Positions 29,936 to 39,784 of a stretch of DNA of 58,802 bases are shown here, in pieces. The notes under the pieces were generated by a model. It saw only the letters and a program-made list of their open reading frames with translations, searched no databases and had not been told where the DNA came from. Source of the DNA: Pedobacter sp. SYSU D00535 (GTDB lineage: Bacteria; Bacteroidota; Bacteroidia; Sphingobacteriales; Sphingobacteriaceae); contig NZ_JAFEWD010000016.1 in assembly GCF_017355855.1 (NCBI RefSeq), positions 1-58,802 of the forward strand. Direction: 5' to 3'. Within the stretch, counting starts at the first letter, position 1; every line of letters starts with the position of its first letter. The position numbers and the translations under genes are program-made.

Positions 29936-30900
29936 TGACTTCAATAATTTGCACTCTAGTAGAAGGGAAGTATCACTACGGATTGGCCGCCCTTATTAAT
30001 TCTCTTGAATTTAATGGATTTGAAGGAGAAGTTTTCGTTGGATATCGAGGTGAGATTCCGGGGTGGGCTGAGAGAGCCGCCTCCCCAATTGACAAAGGTT
30101 CGAATGAACTTAGGATCTTGAGAATAGGACAAAAAATTAAAATAAATTTTCTGTCAATCGATACGGCTTACCATTTTACGAACTATAAACCTGACTTTTT
30201 GTTACGGGTGATAGAGATTGCGCAGCCCGAAGCGATTTACTATTTTGACCCAGACATCGTGGTAACGGCGCCATGGACCTTTTACCAGGAGTGGGTGAAA
30301 GCGGGCATCGCAGTTTCAGAGGATGTTAATTCACCAGTTAGCAAATTTCACCCTAAACGGGTTTTTTGGCGGAAATATTTTCAGCAACACGGTTTTTCCT
30401 TGACTTTCAAAGATCAGATATATGTGAATGGTGGATTTTTAGGTCTTTGCAGCAAAAACTTCCCTTTCCTAGATGATTGGAAAAGAATTCAAGAGGCGAT
30501 GGCTCCTGTAATAGGAGGATTAAGTAAATCTATTTTTGGGGGTAATAATTTGCCAGCAGAGGCGAAGGGCGATTTCGCGCCTTTTGGAAAAACTGATCAG
30601 GATGCACTCAATGCCGCTTTAGAGGCATGGCACTCGCAGGAAATAAGTTATTTAGGAAAGGAGGGGATGGGATTTACAGTGGGACCTACGGTGATGGCAC
30701 ATGCGCTTGGCGGGCCTAAACCCTGGAGTAAAAAATTTATTAAAGCTGCATTTATGGGGGTTCCCCCAAGCACCGCAGAAAAAGAATTTTGGAAGAATGC
30801 TTCAGGCACTATTTCTCCTTTCCCTCCAGGTAAATTGAGGAGGAAAAAAATAGGGATTAGTCTCGCGGCACTAATAGGTCGCTTTTATCGCCGTAATTGA
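29935..30900 (+). CDS. Putative GT-A glycosyltransferase
   Basis: The 321-residue protein starts MTSIICTLVEGKYHYGLAAL and has YYFDPDIVVTAPW (DxD), IYVNGGFLGL and KTDQDALNAAL, again the DxD, NGGF, DQD order of the two upstream genes. A late MAHALGGPKPW could supply the metal-ligand histidine. The three genes probably arose from the same superfamily but have diverged strongly. Confidence 0.6.
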   Translation: MTSIICTLVEGKYHYGLAALINSLEFNGFEGEVFVGYRGEIPGWAERAASPIDKGSNELRILRIGQKIKINFLSIDTAYHFTNYKPDFLLRVIEIAQPEAIYYFDPDIVVTAPWTFYQEWVKAGIAVSEDVNSPVSKFHPKRVFWRKYFQQHGFSLTFKDQIYVNGGFLGLCSKNFPFLDDWKRIQEAMAPVIGGLSKSIFGGNNLPAEAKGDFAPFGKTDQDALNAALEAWHSQEISYLGKEGMGFTVGPTVMAHALGGPKPWSKKFIKAAFMGVPPSTAEKEFWKNASGTISPFPPGKLRRKKIGISLAALIGRFYRRN

Positions 30901-30911
30901 GGAGAAAAGCA

Positions 30912-32051
30912 GTGGAGAATGTCTTGAGTAGCTTATTGCTTATATGTGGATCGCTGGAACCAGGGAAGGATGGAGTGGGCGATTACAGTCGCCGTTTGGC
31001 TGCGGAACTACAGCGTAGAGGTCAGCGGGTATATATGGTGTCGCTAGCAGACAAAACCGTTTTAGAGGTGGTAACAGGGTCTCAGGTAGAACAAGGTCAG
31101 AGAATAGGAGTCACCCGTATTCCCGAATCTTTAGCCGACGAAAATAGAATTAAATTATTAGCTGCCTTGTTAACAAAGATTCAACCTTCTTTGGTAAGTC
31201 TTCAATTCGTGCCCTTTTCTTTCCATCCTAAAGGCCTGCCTTTTTGTCTTTTTTATCTGTTAAGTAAAACTTTGAAGCCCTATTCCTGCCATGTGATGTT
31301 TCATGAACTGTGGGTTGGGATGGAGATAGGAGCCACGGTCAAAATGAAACTTTGGGGGAGAGTACAAAGGTTGCTGATAGGCGGATTCATAAAGAGGCTG
31401 CAGCCGGGCTTGATTCATAGCCACAGCACGCTTTATCTTCAACAATTAGAATTGCTAGGCTTCCATGCAAAGCGCCTACCCCTTTTTGGTAATATTCCTG
31501 TCTGCCCGGATAACAAACGAAATAGCGATGAGCCGAAGCTGACCTTTGTACTCTTTGGAATGATTCATTATGGTGCTCCTGTTTATGACTTCACGGCGGA
31601 ATTGCATAATTTGCAGGCAGAGTTCGAAAAAAAAATTAGACTTGTATTTGTAGGAAAATGTGGAAGCGAGCTCTCTAAGTGGCAGAAGGTAGCTACTGAA
31701 GCTGGGTTAGTAATAGAAATATTTGGAGAGCAAAGCCCTGAAAGAGTTTCACGAATCCTCAGCACTGCGAATATGGGGATCTCCACAACTCCTCTTTGGT
31801 TAAGCGAAAAGAGTGGTACGGTGGCAGCGATGCGAGAACATGGGTTACCTGTATTGTGTGTTGCCCGTGACTGGAAGCCCAGCGGTGACTTTGAATTTGT
31901 TTTGCCGGCGGGCTTGTATAACTATGAGAAAGGAGAGTTAGTACAGTCCCTTCAAGCAATTGAAAATGGATCCGTTGGTTGTACCACGGTTAAATCAGTT
32001 GCTGATGTGTTTATTTCTGATGTTCTTAATTATTATCATGGCAACTCTTAG
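30912..32051 (+). CDS. GT-B glycosyltransferase (GT4-like)
   Basis: The start is uncertain. A TTG at 30897 overlaps the previous stop, and the GTG at 30912 has GGAGA at a good distance; I prefer the latter (379 residues). The N-terminal GSLEPGKDGVGDYSRRLA has the glycine-rich acceptor loop of GT4 enzymes, and FVLFGMIHYG and FGEQSPERVS lie in the C-terminal half. The usual EGFG..E donor motif is replaced by a divergent MGISTTPLWLSEKSGTVAAM. It is therefore a less typical member. Confidence 0.7.
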   Translation: MENVLSSLLLICGSLEPGKDGVGDYSRRLAAELQRRGQRVYMVSLADKTVLEVVTGSQVEQGQRIGVTRIPESLADENRIKLLAALLTKIQPSLVSLQFVPFSFHPKGLPFCLFYLLSKTLKPYSCHVMFHELWVGMEIGATVKMKLWGRVQRLLIGGFIKRLQPGLIHSHSTLYLQQLELLGFHAKRLPLFGNIPVCPDNKRNSDEPKLTFVLFGMIHYGAPVYDFTAELHNLQAEFEKKIRLVFVGKCGSELSKWQKVATEAGLVIEIFGEQSPERVSRILSTANMGISTTPLWLSEKSGTVAAMREHGLPVLCVARDWKPSGDFEFVLPAGLYNYEKGELVQSLQAIENGSVGCTTVKSVADVFISDVLNYYHGNS

Positions 32052-32631
32052 CTACTTGTGGAAGAACAGAAAAAGAGAAAAATTCGGTAGTTTCTCCTTC
32101 TTCAAACTCTGGGCGAAACGGATTCTTACCTTTGGTGAATTGATGCGACGAAACAATCGACGAGCGGCGCTTGTCAAGCGCGGCGCAACTATTCACGCGT
32201 GTGCAGAAATAGGCGAACTAAGGGCTGAAGGCAGTAAAAAGAATTTAATGGTTGGCGCGTTTTCGTTCATTGGAAAGGCTCATTTAGCATTGCACGACAT
32301 AATAGAAATAGGAGAAAATGTGTGTATTAACGATGGTGTGCAGCTACTGACCGGCTCGCATAACGTGATGGATACAGAATGGAAACATGTGAGGTCTCCA
32401 ATAATAATTGATGATTATGCCTGGATTTGTACCGGTGCAATTATTTTACCAGGCGTGACAATAGGACGGGGAGCTGTAGTTGGGGCGGGAGCGGTAGTAT
32501 CGCGAAATGTACGGGAGTACGAAATAGTAGTTGGAAATCCGGCTATGCCTATTAAGAAAAAGAGGGTTGATCATTTAAACTATAACCCATGTGAGTTCCT
32601 GGCGGCTAATCAAGCCTGGCTTAAAAGTTAA
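32038..32631 (+). CDS. Left-handed beta-helix acyltransferase
   Basis: The ATG at 32038 overlaps the upstream gene by 14 bases and gives 197 residues; an earlier in-frame ATG at 31960 would overlap by 92 bases. Hexapeptide repeats run from about residue 50 to 165 (EIGENVCINDGVQLL, then VTIGRGAVVGAGAVV), with LTGSHNVMDTEWKHV holding the catalytic-type histidine. Such enzymes O-acetylate sugars. The N-terminal stretch has one hydrophobic turn and basic residues and may lie on the membrane. Confidence 0.8.
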   Translation: MATLSYLWKNRKREKFGSFSFFKLWAKRILTFGELMRRNNRRAALVKRGATIHACAEIGELRAEGSKKNLMVGAFSFIGKAHLALHDIIEIGENVCINDGVQLLTGSHNVMDTEWKHVRSPIIIDDYAWICTGAIILPGVTIGRGAVVGAGAVVSRNVREYEIVVGNPAMPIKKKRVDHLNYNPCEFLAANQAWLKS

Positions 32632-32638
32632 TACCAGT

Positions 32639-33877
32639 ATGAAGATTACTTTATCCCATCCGACAGGGAACGCGAATGTTAGGGCGGCTGCGGTAGGCTT
32701 GGCAGAAGCTCAATTATTGAATCTCTTTTATTCAACTATAGCCTGTACTCCAGGCAGCCTTCTTCATACGATAGCAGGTTTCCCTCCATTTGGTGAATTG
32801 CGAAGGAGAACTTTTGAGGGGGTACCTGAGGAGAAACTGAAAACTTGGCCTTGGAGGGAGACTGGAAGGTTGCTAGCTGGCAGAGTTGGATTTTCGCAAC
32901 TTACGGCACATGAAGCAGGAATATTTAGTGTAGATGCAGTTTATCGAGATCTTGATTTATATGTCTCAAAAAGGATAGAAAAGGAACTAGTTAAATCGAC
33001 TGGTATCTACGCATATGAAGACGGAGCTGAATACTCTTTTATAAAAGCAAAGAAGTTGGGGTTAACTTGCCTTTACGATTTACCCATAGGTCACTGGCGT
33101 TCCATGAGGAAATTGTTAGGTGAGGAGAGAGAGCACCGTCCTGAATGGGCTTCAACCTTAACCGGATTTCGAGACTCTGAAGAAAAGTTAGCTAGAAAAG
33201 ATAAAGAGCTCGAACTAGCAGACGCTATATTTGTGGCTAGCACTTTTACAGCCCGGACATTAAAGGACTTTCCAAGAAATCTTGCTCCGGTTCAGGTTAT
33301 ACCTTACGGCTTCCCAGCAGTAGCAAACAATAAAACCTACAGCTCAAGTGCTAGCAGGAAGCTTAAGCTCCTTTTTGTAGGGGGACTTTCGCAAAGAAAA
33401 GGTATCGCTAATTTGTTTGAGGCTGTGACCTCGCTCTCCGGTCATGTAGAACTGACTGTAATTGGAAGTAAGGCAGTAGATGATTGCGAAGCCCTTAATA
33501 AGGAATTGTCAAGACACAGGTGGATACAGTCATTACCTCATTCAGAAATTTTAGACCAGATGCGAATGCATGATGTTCTTGTGTTTCCATCCTTATTTGA
33601 AGGTTTCGGACTTGTGATAACTGAAGCAATGTCTCAGGGAACGCCCGTAATCACGACTGACAGGACGTGCGGATTTGATTTGATAATAGATGGAGAAAAT
33701 GGGTGGCTGGTTGAGGCTGGCAGCACCCTATCCTTAAAAAATAAAATCGAGTCAATATTAAACAATAGAGGGGTGGTTGAAATGTGTGGAAAGGCTGCAA
33801 TGGAGACTGCAAAGGCCAGACCGTGGTCGGTATACGGAGAAGAGTTAGCTCGAGCGATTGAACTAGTTTTGGGATAG
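32639..33877 (+). CDS. GT4 glycosyltransferase
   Basis: The ATG at 32639 (not an earlier frame opening at 32591) gives MKITLSHPTGNANVRAAA and 412 residues. The C-terminal GT-B half is typical: LLFVGGLSQRKGIANLFEAV, then FPSLFEGFGLVITEAMSQG with the donor-binding E-x7-E. It probably adds a hexose or deoxyhexose to the unit. The polymerase gene follows within 21 bases. Confidence 0.87.
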   Translation: MKITLSHPTGNANVRAAAVGLAEAQLLNLFYSTIACTPGSLLHTIAGFPPFGELRRRTFEGVPEEKLKTWPWRETGRLLAGRVGFSQLTAHEAGIFSVDAVYRDLDLYVSKRIEKELVKSTGIYAYEDGAEYSFIKAKKLGLTCLYDLPIGHWRSMRKLLGEEREHRPEWASTLTGFRDSEEKLARKDKELELADAIFVASTFTARTLKDFPRNLAPVQVIPYGFPAVANNKTYSSSASRKLKLLFVGGLSQRKGIANLFEAVTSLSGHVELTVIGSKAVDDCEALNKELSRHRWIQSLPHSEILDQMRMHDVLVFPSLFEGFGLVITEAMSQGTPVITTDRTCGFDLIIDGENGWLVEAGSTLSLKNKIESILNNRGVVEMCGKAAMETAKARPWSVYGEELARAIELVLG

Positions 33878-33897
33878 TGACAAAAAGAGAGAGGAGT

Positions 33898-35211
33898 ATG
33901 CAGATAGGACAAATTAATAGAGCGGACGCACGACAACTTTTGTTTTTAAAGCGAGGGGTTTGGCTTTATTTTTTTCTTTTAATATTCGAGGGTGCCCTTC
34001 GGAAATGGATACTTCCCGGTCTCGCAACTCCACTTTTAATTGTTCGTGATCCTCTAGCATTGTGGCTATTAGTTAAATCAGCTGAGCTGGGTGTTTTTGT
34101 CCCTAATTTTTCGGTCAAAACAGTTTGGGTTACCTCTGTTGTCGCTTTCTTTGCGGCCCTGTTTTTCGGGCATGGTAATCTTACTGTCGCTCTATATGGG
34201 CTACGAATACTAATTTTGCACTTCCCATTAATGTTTGTGATCGGCCAAGTGTTTAATAGGGAAGATGCGATAGAACTTGGGGTTGTGCTCCTTTGGATTA
34301 ATATAGGGATGACCCTACTTGTAGCAGTTCAATTCTTCAGCCCGCAAACAGCTTGGGTAAATCGAGGAGTAGGGGGGGACGCTGAAGGTTCTGGTTTTTT
34401 TGGAACAAGTGATTACTACCGGGTTCCGGGTACTTTCTCATTTACAAACGGCCTTTCCATATTTTATGGACTTGTAGCGAGCTATGTTTTTTATTTTTGG
34501 ATGGACTTAAAAAACGAGAAACTCAAGAAATGGGTGCTAATTGCTTCTACCATTAGTCTATTGGCTGCTATTCCTTTAAGCATTAGCCGAACTGTACTTT
34601 TTGAAATTTTATTGTCGTTTGCTTTTCTCTGTGCAATTGTTGTGACAAAGCCACAAATTTTAGGGCGGATTGTTTTGGCATTAGCTGGCATTTTCCTAAT
34701 ACTCGCAGTCTTGAGTAATTTTGACTTCTTCAGAACTTCTTCATCTGCTTTTACTGAACGCTTCACGAACGCTAACGAGTCAGAAGGAGGCGTAGAGGGA
34801 GTATTCGTTGACCGATTTTTGGGGGGGATGCTTGCTGCTCTTTCTAATGATGCTGCTCCATCTTTTTGGGGGTATGGACTTGGTATGGGTACTAACGCAG
34901 GAGCTAAACTGATGACTGGAACTAGAACTTTTTTGATTTCTGAAGGGGAATGGGGGCGGTTGATTGGCGAAATGGGGCTGTACTTGGGCTTGATTATTAT
35001 TTTAGTCCGGCTTTTTTTTATTACTGAAGTATTTAGTAAGAGCTGGAGGGCTGTCCGAGTGAGGAATTATCTCCCCTGGCTCCTGTTGAGTTTTGGGTTA
35101 ATTCTCATTCTACAGGGCCAGTGGGCTCAACCGACAGCCCTTGGCTTCAGTACTTTGGCGGGTGGACTTATTCTCGCCTCTTTAAATTACCGCGATAAAA
35201 AAAGCGAATGA
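33898..35211 (+). CDS. wzy: O-antigen ligase/polymerase-like membrane protein
   Basis: The ATG at 33898 has GAGGAG five bases upstream, better than a GTG that overlaps the previous stop; the protein has 437 residues. About eleven membrane helices are visible. It begins with FEGALRKWILPGLATPLLIVRDPL, a motif shared by a set of bacterial exopolysaccharide polymerases, and has a long loop between helices (about 110-180). As the only such protein in the locus it is the candidate Wzy polymerase. The stop overlaps the next start (ATGA). Confidence 0.75.
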   Translation: MQIGQINRADARQLLFLKRGVWLYFFLLIFEGALRKWILPGLATPLLIVRDPLALWLLVKSAELGVFVPNFSVKTVWVTSVVAFFAALFFGHGNLTVALYGLRILILHFPLMFVIGQVFNREDAIELGVVLLWINIGMTLLVAVQFFSPQTAWVNRGVGGDAEGSGFFGTSDYYRVPGTFSFTNGLSIFYGLVASYVFYFWMDLKNEKLKKWVLIASTISLLAAIPLSISRTVLFEILLSFAFLCAIVVTKPQILGRIVLALAGIFLILAVLSNFDFFRTSSSAFTERFTNANESEGGVEGVFVDRFLGGMLAALSNDAAPSFWGYGLGMGTNAGAKLMTGTRTFLISEGEWGRLIGEMGLYLGLIIILVRLFFITEVFSKSWRAVRVRNYLPWLLLSFGLILILQGQWAQPTALGFSTLAGGLILASLNYRDKKSE

Positions 35212-36377
35212 AGATTATTTTTTTTACTCATCCTACTTTTATTGAGTCCCAAAGCATGCCCCGATATGCCAGTTGGCTAGCAAGGGGCATGAGGGAGAAG
35301 GGGCATCAGGTCGAATTGTGGGCTCCTCAGCCTCAATTCTTTCGTACTTCGTTACCGCAGAAGCTGAAAAAGTGGGCGGGTTATTTAGACCAATATATTA
35401 TTTTTCCTAACGTAGTTAGAGCTCGGTTAAAAGAACTTGAAGAGGATACACTCTTTGTTTTTACTGATCACGCATTAGGCCCCTGGGTGCCTCTTGTCAG
35501 TTCGAGAAAACACGTTATCCATTGTCACGATTTTTTGGCGCAAAGGAGCGCATTGGGAGAAATTCTAGAGAATAAAACCAAATTTACAGGTCAACTCTAT
35601 CAAAAATATATCCGAAAGGGATATCAACAGGGTAAGAACTTTATTTCCATTTCTAATCAAACTCGACAAGACCTGCACAGCTTTCTGGAGCGGATTCCGG
35701 AATTATCGGAAGTGATTTATAACGGACTTACCGGCACTTTTATGCCTTCTCAGGATGTCTGCGCTGACCGAAGAGATTTATCTGCTTCTTTCGGATTAGA
35801 TGTGAATAGTGGTTTTTTACTTCACGTGGGAGGTAATCAATGGTATAAAAACCGGGTAGGGGTAGTTCGATTGTATAACCAATGGCGCAATGCTATCTCC
35901 AATCCAATCCCACTTCTACTTGTCGGTTCCACCCCTGATAGCCGTCTGCGTGCCGCAATTGAAAATAGCCCCTATAGAAAGGATATTGGCACTTTGGAAG
36001 GAGTAGATGATGCGGTAGTGAAAAAGCTATACAGAAGTGCCACTGTTTTTTTATTTCCGTCGCTGGCAGAAGGGTTCGGATGGCCAATAATCGAGGCAAT
36101 GAGTTCAGGCGTTCCCGTCCTTACAACTGGGGAGGCCCCCATGACAGAAGTGGGCGGAGATGCTGCAACTTATATCAGGCGAATGCCTGCTTCGGAGCAG
36201 GAGATCAATCATTGGGCCAGTGAGGGGGCAAAGGTGCTAAACGACCTTATTGAAAGATCTGTTGAGGAAAGAGGAAAGCTAGTCGAGAAGGGCTTTCGCC
36301 AAGCGGCGAAATTTAGGTCAGAAATTGCACTGGATAGAATCGAAGAGATTTATCGACAAATAGTGAAGAAGCCTTGA
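35208..36377 (+). CDS. GT4 glycosyltransferase
   Basis: The 389-residue GT-B protein has the C-terminal signature LLHVGGNQWYKNRVG and FPSLAEGFGWPIIEAMSSG with E-x7-E, and PVLTTGEAPMTEVGGDAATY, typical of GT4 mannosyl- or glucosyl-type transferases. Translation is coupled to the polymerase gene. Confidence 0.88.
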   Translation: MKIIFFTHPTFIESQSMPRYASWLARGMREKGHQVELWAPQPQFFRTSLPQKLKKWAGYLDQYIIFPNVVRARLKELEEDTLFVFTDHALGPWVPLVSSRKHVIHCHDFLAQRSALGEILENKTKFTGQLYQKYIRKGYQQGKNFISISNQTRQDLHSFLERIPELSEVIYNGLTGTFMPSQDVCADRRDLSASFGLDVNSGFLLHVGGNQWYKNRVGVVRLYNQWRNAISNPIPLLLVGSTPDSRLRAAIENSPYRKDIGTLEGVDDAVVKKLYRSATVFLFPSLAEGFGWPIIEAMSSGVPVLTTGEAPMTEVGGDAATYIRRMPASEQEINHWASEGAKVLNDLIERSVEERGKLVEKGFRQAAKFRSEIALDRIEEIYRQIVKKP

Positions 36378-36421
36378 AGGAGTAAGAATAACTAATCTTC
36401 GGTTAGTCCGTATAAGTCGTT

Positions 36422-37555
36422 ATGAAAGTTTTGCATATAGTTCCATCTTACAAGCCCGCCTATGTCTATGGCGGGCCTATAGAGTCTATCGCTAAACTTT
36501 GTGAGGGTTTGGCAGCAATGGGGAACGAAATTCATGTACTTACCACAACTGCAAACGGTGAAAAGGAATTAAATATTGAACCAGGAACGACGAAGGAGGT
36601 AGACGGGGTTAAAGTCACTTATTTTAGGCGGGTCACGAAAGATCCAACTCATGCTTCTCCGGCTTTGTGGATTCATCTTTTTAAGAATGTGAAGCACTAC
36701 GATCTTGTTCATATCCATTCCTGGTGGAACCTCTTGGTAATAGTTTCTGCGCTCATCTGCCACCTGCAGTCGGTGAAATTGGTGGTGGCTCCGAGAGGAA
36801 TGCTGAGTAAATATATCTTTAACTCTTCTTTTTCTATTCTTAAAAAGCTAATTCATTATACGATAGGTTCAAAAATTCTCTCCAAGAGCTATTATCATGC
36901 GACATCAGAAGCGGAAAAGGAGGAGTGTGAGCGGTTGATTGGAGGTTGGAAAGGCTTTGTGGTCCCTAATATTCTGGATCTACCCGATGAGCCTATTGAG
37001 AAAAGTACTGAGCCTCAACTGCGTCTTCTTTTTCTTTCCAGGCTTCATCCAAAGAAAGGCCTTGAATTGTTGATCGAATCACTCAGTACGATTAGGTTTC
37101 CCTTCTCCTTGACTATTGCGGGCTCCGGCGAGGAGCAATACGTTGATGAATTAAAAGCACTTGCTCAGTATCATCATGTTGAGGACCGGATAACCTGGAA
37201 GGGATGGATCAGCCGAGAAGATAAATACGGAGAATTACAGAAGGCAGATGTATTCGTATTGGTGTCACACAACGAGAATTTCGCAAATTCAGTTATTGAA
37301 GCCTTGCATATGGGTACCGCTGTCCTGGTGTCTGAAGGAGTTGCTTTAGCTGGTTTTGTGAGGGAGCATGATTTGGGATGGGTTTGCCCACGAGACCTAA
37401 ACAGTATAGCAGCAGCCGTTCAGGATGCGTACTTAAATAAAGAAAAGAATATGAGGATATGTCGCACATCGCGGGAGATAGTTCAGCAGGTATTTTCAGA
37501 GGAACGAGTATTGAATAGCTATATTCAGGAGTATCAATCGTTGTTACTTACATAG
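36422..37555 (+). CDS. GT4 glycosyltransferase, XYAG1-like (1)
   Basis: The 377-residue protein starts MKVLHIVPSYKPAYVYGGPI and continues with TTTANGEKELNIEPG and HIHSWWNLLV, features I associate with the transferase family that accompanies XrtY in Sphingobacteriales. The donor-binding region is SHNENFANSVIEALHMG. A close paralog follows, sharing the same N-terminus. If the family assignment is right, it links this locus to the exosortase at 11.2 kb. Confidence 0.8.
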   Translation: MKVLHIVPSYKPAYVYGGPIESIAKLCEGLAAMGNEIHVLTTTANGEKELNIEPGTTKEVDGVKVTYFRRVTKDPTHASPALWIHLFKNVKHYDLVHIHSWWNLLVIVSALICHLQSVKLVVAPRGMLSKYIFNSSFSILKKLIHYTIGSKILSKSYYHATSEAEKEECERLIGGWKGFVVPNILDLPDEPIEKSTEPQLRLLFLSRLHPKKGLELLIESLSTIRFPFSLTIAGSGEEQYVDELKALAQYHHVEDRITWKGWISREDKYGELQKADVFVLVSHNENFANSVIEALHMGTAVLVSEGVALAGFVREHDLGWVCPRDLNSIAAAVQDAYLNKEKNMRICRTSREIVQQVFSEERVLNSYIQEYQSLLLT

Positions 37556-37628
37556 AAAAAATGATTCCTTATTTGCTGAAAGATAAACAAGAAAAACTAG
37601 GGATGACCAAACTTTACTTTATCGGTTA

Positions 37629-38765
37629 ATGAAAATCTTATTTATAGTTCCTTCCTATAAGCCCGCTTATATATATGGAGGACCCGTCGTCGTAATAGCG
37701 ATGTTGGCCGAGAATCTTGTGAAGTTGGGACATTCGGTTACCGTATATACTACCACCGCAAACGGAAAGGCGGAGCTTAATGTTGAGCCGGGAAGGGAGT
37801 TGACGGTTGAGGGCGTATCGGTAACGTATTTTAAGCGCTTAACTGGGGACCATACTCATCTTTCTTTTGATCTTTGGATGAAGCTTCGCTCCTCTGCTGC
37901 ACAATTTGATGTGGTTCATATTCATTCCTGGTGGAACGTGCTCGCTATCGGCGCGGCCCTTGTTTGCTATACCAAGGGCATAAGGCCGATCCTATCCCCG
38001 CATGGTATGTTTAGCGATTATATCCTGAAAACAAATAACTCTATCCTAAAGAAGTTGGTGCATGGACTAATCGGTAAAAAGCTCCTGAACAATTCTTATT
38101 TACACGTGTCCACTGACATGGAGTTGGAGGAGTCTCGTAAAATCATAGCTGACTGGGAGGCAACTATTATTGCAAACCCTGTAAAACTTTCTGCAACCGG
38201 TTATCAGAAAGCCACGAATACAGATTTTACTATCGGTTTTTTATCTAGGATAGACCCGAAAAAGGGATTGGATATCTTGTTAGACGCGCTCGCAGAGGTA
38301 AGTTTCAACTTTAAATTATTAGTGGCGGGAGATGGAGAGCCTGAGTATATTCAATCGCTGAAAAACCAGGCGACCCAATTAGGAATACAGAATCAAATTG
38401 AATGGGTAGGATGGATGTCGGGAGAGGAAAAGTTTAGTTTTTTATCAGGACTCGATCTTTTTGCCCTTACTTCTCATAGTGAGAATTTTGCTATTGTCGT
38501 CATTGAGGCACTCTCAGTAGGGACTTCTGTTATGATTACAGATAGAGTCGGCCTTTGTAAATTTGTTCAGGATAATGACTTTGGCTGGGTTACCGGATTA
38601 GACGCTTTTACTGTATCGCAAGCTCTTGAAAGTGCTTTCCTCGACATCACCAAGCGTCTAAGGATTGCAGAAGATGTACCTCAAAAGATTGCGTTGGAGT
38701 ACGATGAGTTGAACCTGGCTAAAAAATATGTGGAGATGTACGAGAAAGCCTCGCTCAAAGATTAA
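37629..38765 (+). CDS. GT4 glycosyltransferase, XYAG1-like (2)
   Basis: The 378-residue paralog of the preceding gene starts MKILFIVPSYKPAYIYGGPV, with TTTANGKAELNVEPG and HIHSWWNVLA in register and SHSENFAIVVIEALSVG as the donor motif. The pair diverges throughout, so the duplication is old. The 73-base gap before it holds no signal I can recognise. Confidence 0.8.
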   Translation: MKILFIVPSYKPAYIYGGPVVVIAMLAENLVKLGHSVTVYTTTANGKAELNVEPGRELTVEGVSVTYFKRLTGDHTHLSFDLWMKLRSSAAQFDVVHIHSWWNVLAIGAALVCYTKGIRPILSPHGMFSDYILKTNNSILKKLVHGLIGKKLLNNSYLHVSTDMELEESRKIIADWEATIIANPVKLSATGYQKATNTDFTIGFLSRIDPKKGLDILLDALAEVSFNFKLLVAGDGEPEYIQSLKNQATQLGIQNQIEWVGWMSGEEKFSFLSGLDLFALTSHSENFAIVVIEALSVGTSVMITDRVGLCKFVQDNDFGWVTGLDAFTVSQALESAFLDITKRLRIAEDVPQKIALEYDELNLAKKYVEMYEKASLKD

Positions 38766-38768
38766 AAT

Positions 38769-39761
38769 ATGAGTAGTTCTGCCAGAAATACTACAGTAGA
38801 CTTCTTTCGGGTACTGGCATGTGTAGGCGTAATTGCAATTCACGTTCCTTTCGATACTTGGGGTGCAGAGGCCTATAACAAACTTTTCTGGCCCCTTTGC
38901 GTGCCCTATTTTTATCTTACCTCTCTCACTTATTTCTCAGAAGCGGCGAAACGCAAGCGAGATAGCAGGTTGATTACGCGTGTAGCTCAGCGTATTTTGC
39001 TGCCTTATTTATCCTGGAGTGTTATTTATCTGTTACTGGTTTTGCTGAATTATAAGGTTACCGGAAAGGACTTGGATTTAAATGTGCTGAAGCTGCTTTT
39101 TTACGGTGAAAGCGCAGTGCATCTCTATTTTCTGCCCTTACTGTTTATTATGCAAATTACCTTAATCGGAATCTTCCTGCTATTCAATAATCCACGAAGT
39201 ATTGTCACAGGACTCTATTGTATACTGCTTGTCGCAGCTTATCTGGGGCTCGGAAATAGCATCGGTACTTTTGCTGTAAACTATAGTACAGGTATCGGGA
39301 TTTTAATTTTTGTTGGTGCGTCGTTGATTTTCGACAAACTAAAGCTAGTAAGGAAAATTGGGCCAGATTTGAAACTGGTATTTCTGGGAATGGCAATGGT
39401 TGTTGCTGCGGTCTCCGCGAACGTTTATAGCTATAGTTTAACTCTGATGAATTACCCAATGATACTGCCCCTCGGAGGGATTGGTTTATTTTTTACTGCA
39501 TCTGGTTACCCCACGTTTAGCTCTTCCGTGATTATTAGAACGCTTGCTGATGCTTCCTACGGGATTTATTTAATTCATATTGTATTTCTCGAGGGTTTTC
39601 AGGTACTGGAGAGTCGACTGCTACCTTTTACTCCCCAGTATACTTTTTTTTACAAAGCCCTTTATATAATTGTGGTATTTTTTTGCTCTCTAATAACCGT
39701 GCAGGTTCTTAGGAAAAATGCGATTTCTCGCATTGCTCTACTGGGGGAAGGAAAAAAATAG
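38769..39761 (+). CDS. Acyltransferase 3 family membrane protein (2)
   Basis: The 330-residue protein has about ten membrane helices, the family histidine in VIAIHVPFDTW (helix 1), LPYLSWSVIYLLLV, and SYGIYLIHIVF near the end, as in acyltransferase 3 / YiaH-like proteins. It probably acylates the exopolysaccharide. It starts four bases after the glycosyltransferase stop. Confidence 0.82.
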   Translation: MSSSARNTTVDFFRVLACVGVIAIHVPFDTWGAEAYNKLFWPLCVPYFYLTSLTYFSEAAKRKRDSRLITRVAQRILLPYLSWSVIYLLLVLLNYKVTGKDLDLNVLKLLFYGESAVHLYFLPLLFIMQITLIGIFLLFNNPRSIVTGLYCILLVAAYLGLGNSIGTFAVNYSTGIGILIFVGASLIFDKLKLVRKIGPDLKLVFLGMAMVVAAVSANVYSYSLTLMNYPMILPLGGIGLFFTASGYPTFSSSVIIRTLADASYGIYLIHIVFLEGFQVLESRLLPFTPQYTFFYKALYIIVVFFCSLITVQVLRKNAISRIALLGEGKK

Positions 39762-39784
39762 TAATATTTGTGGTTCTACAAACA

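Noticed and set aside
31960-32037. Longer N-terminus for the beta-helix acyltransferase
   Set aside because: It would overlap the upstream gene by 92 bases; the ATG at 32038 overlaps by 14, as is usual in this operon.
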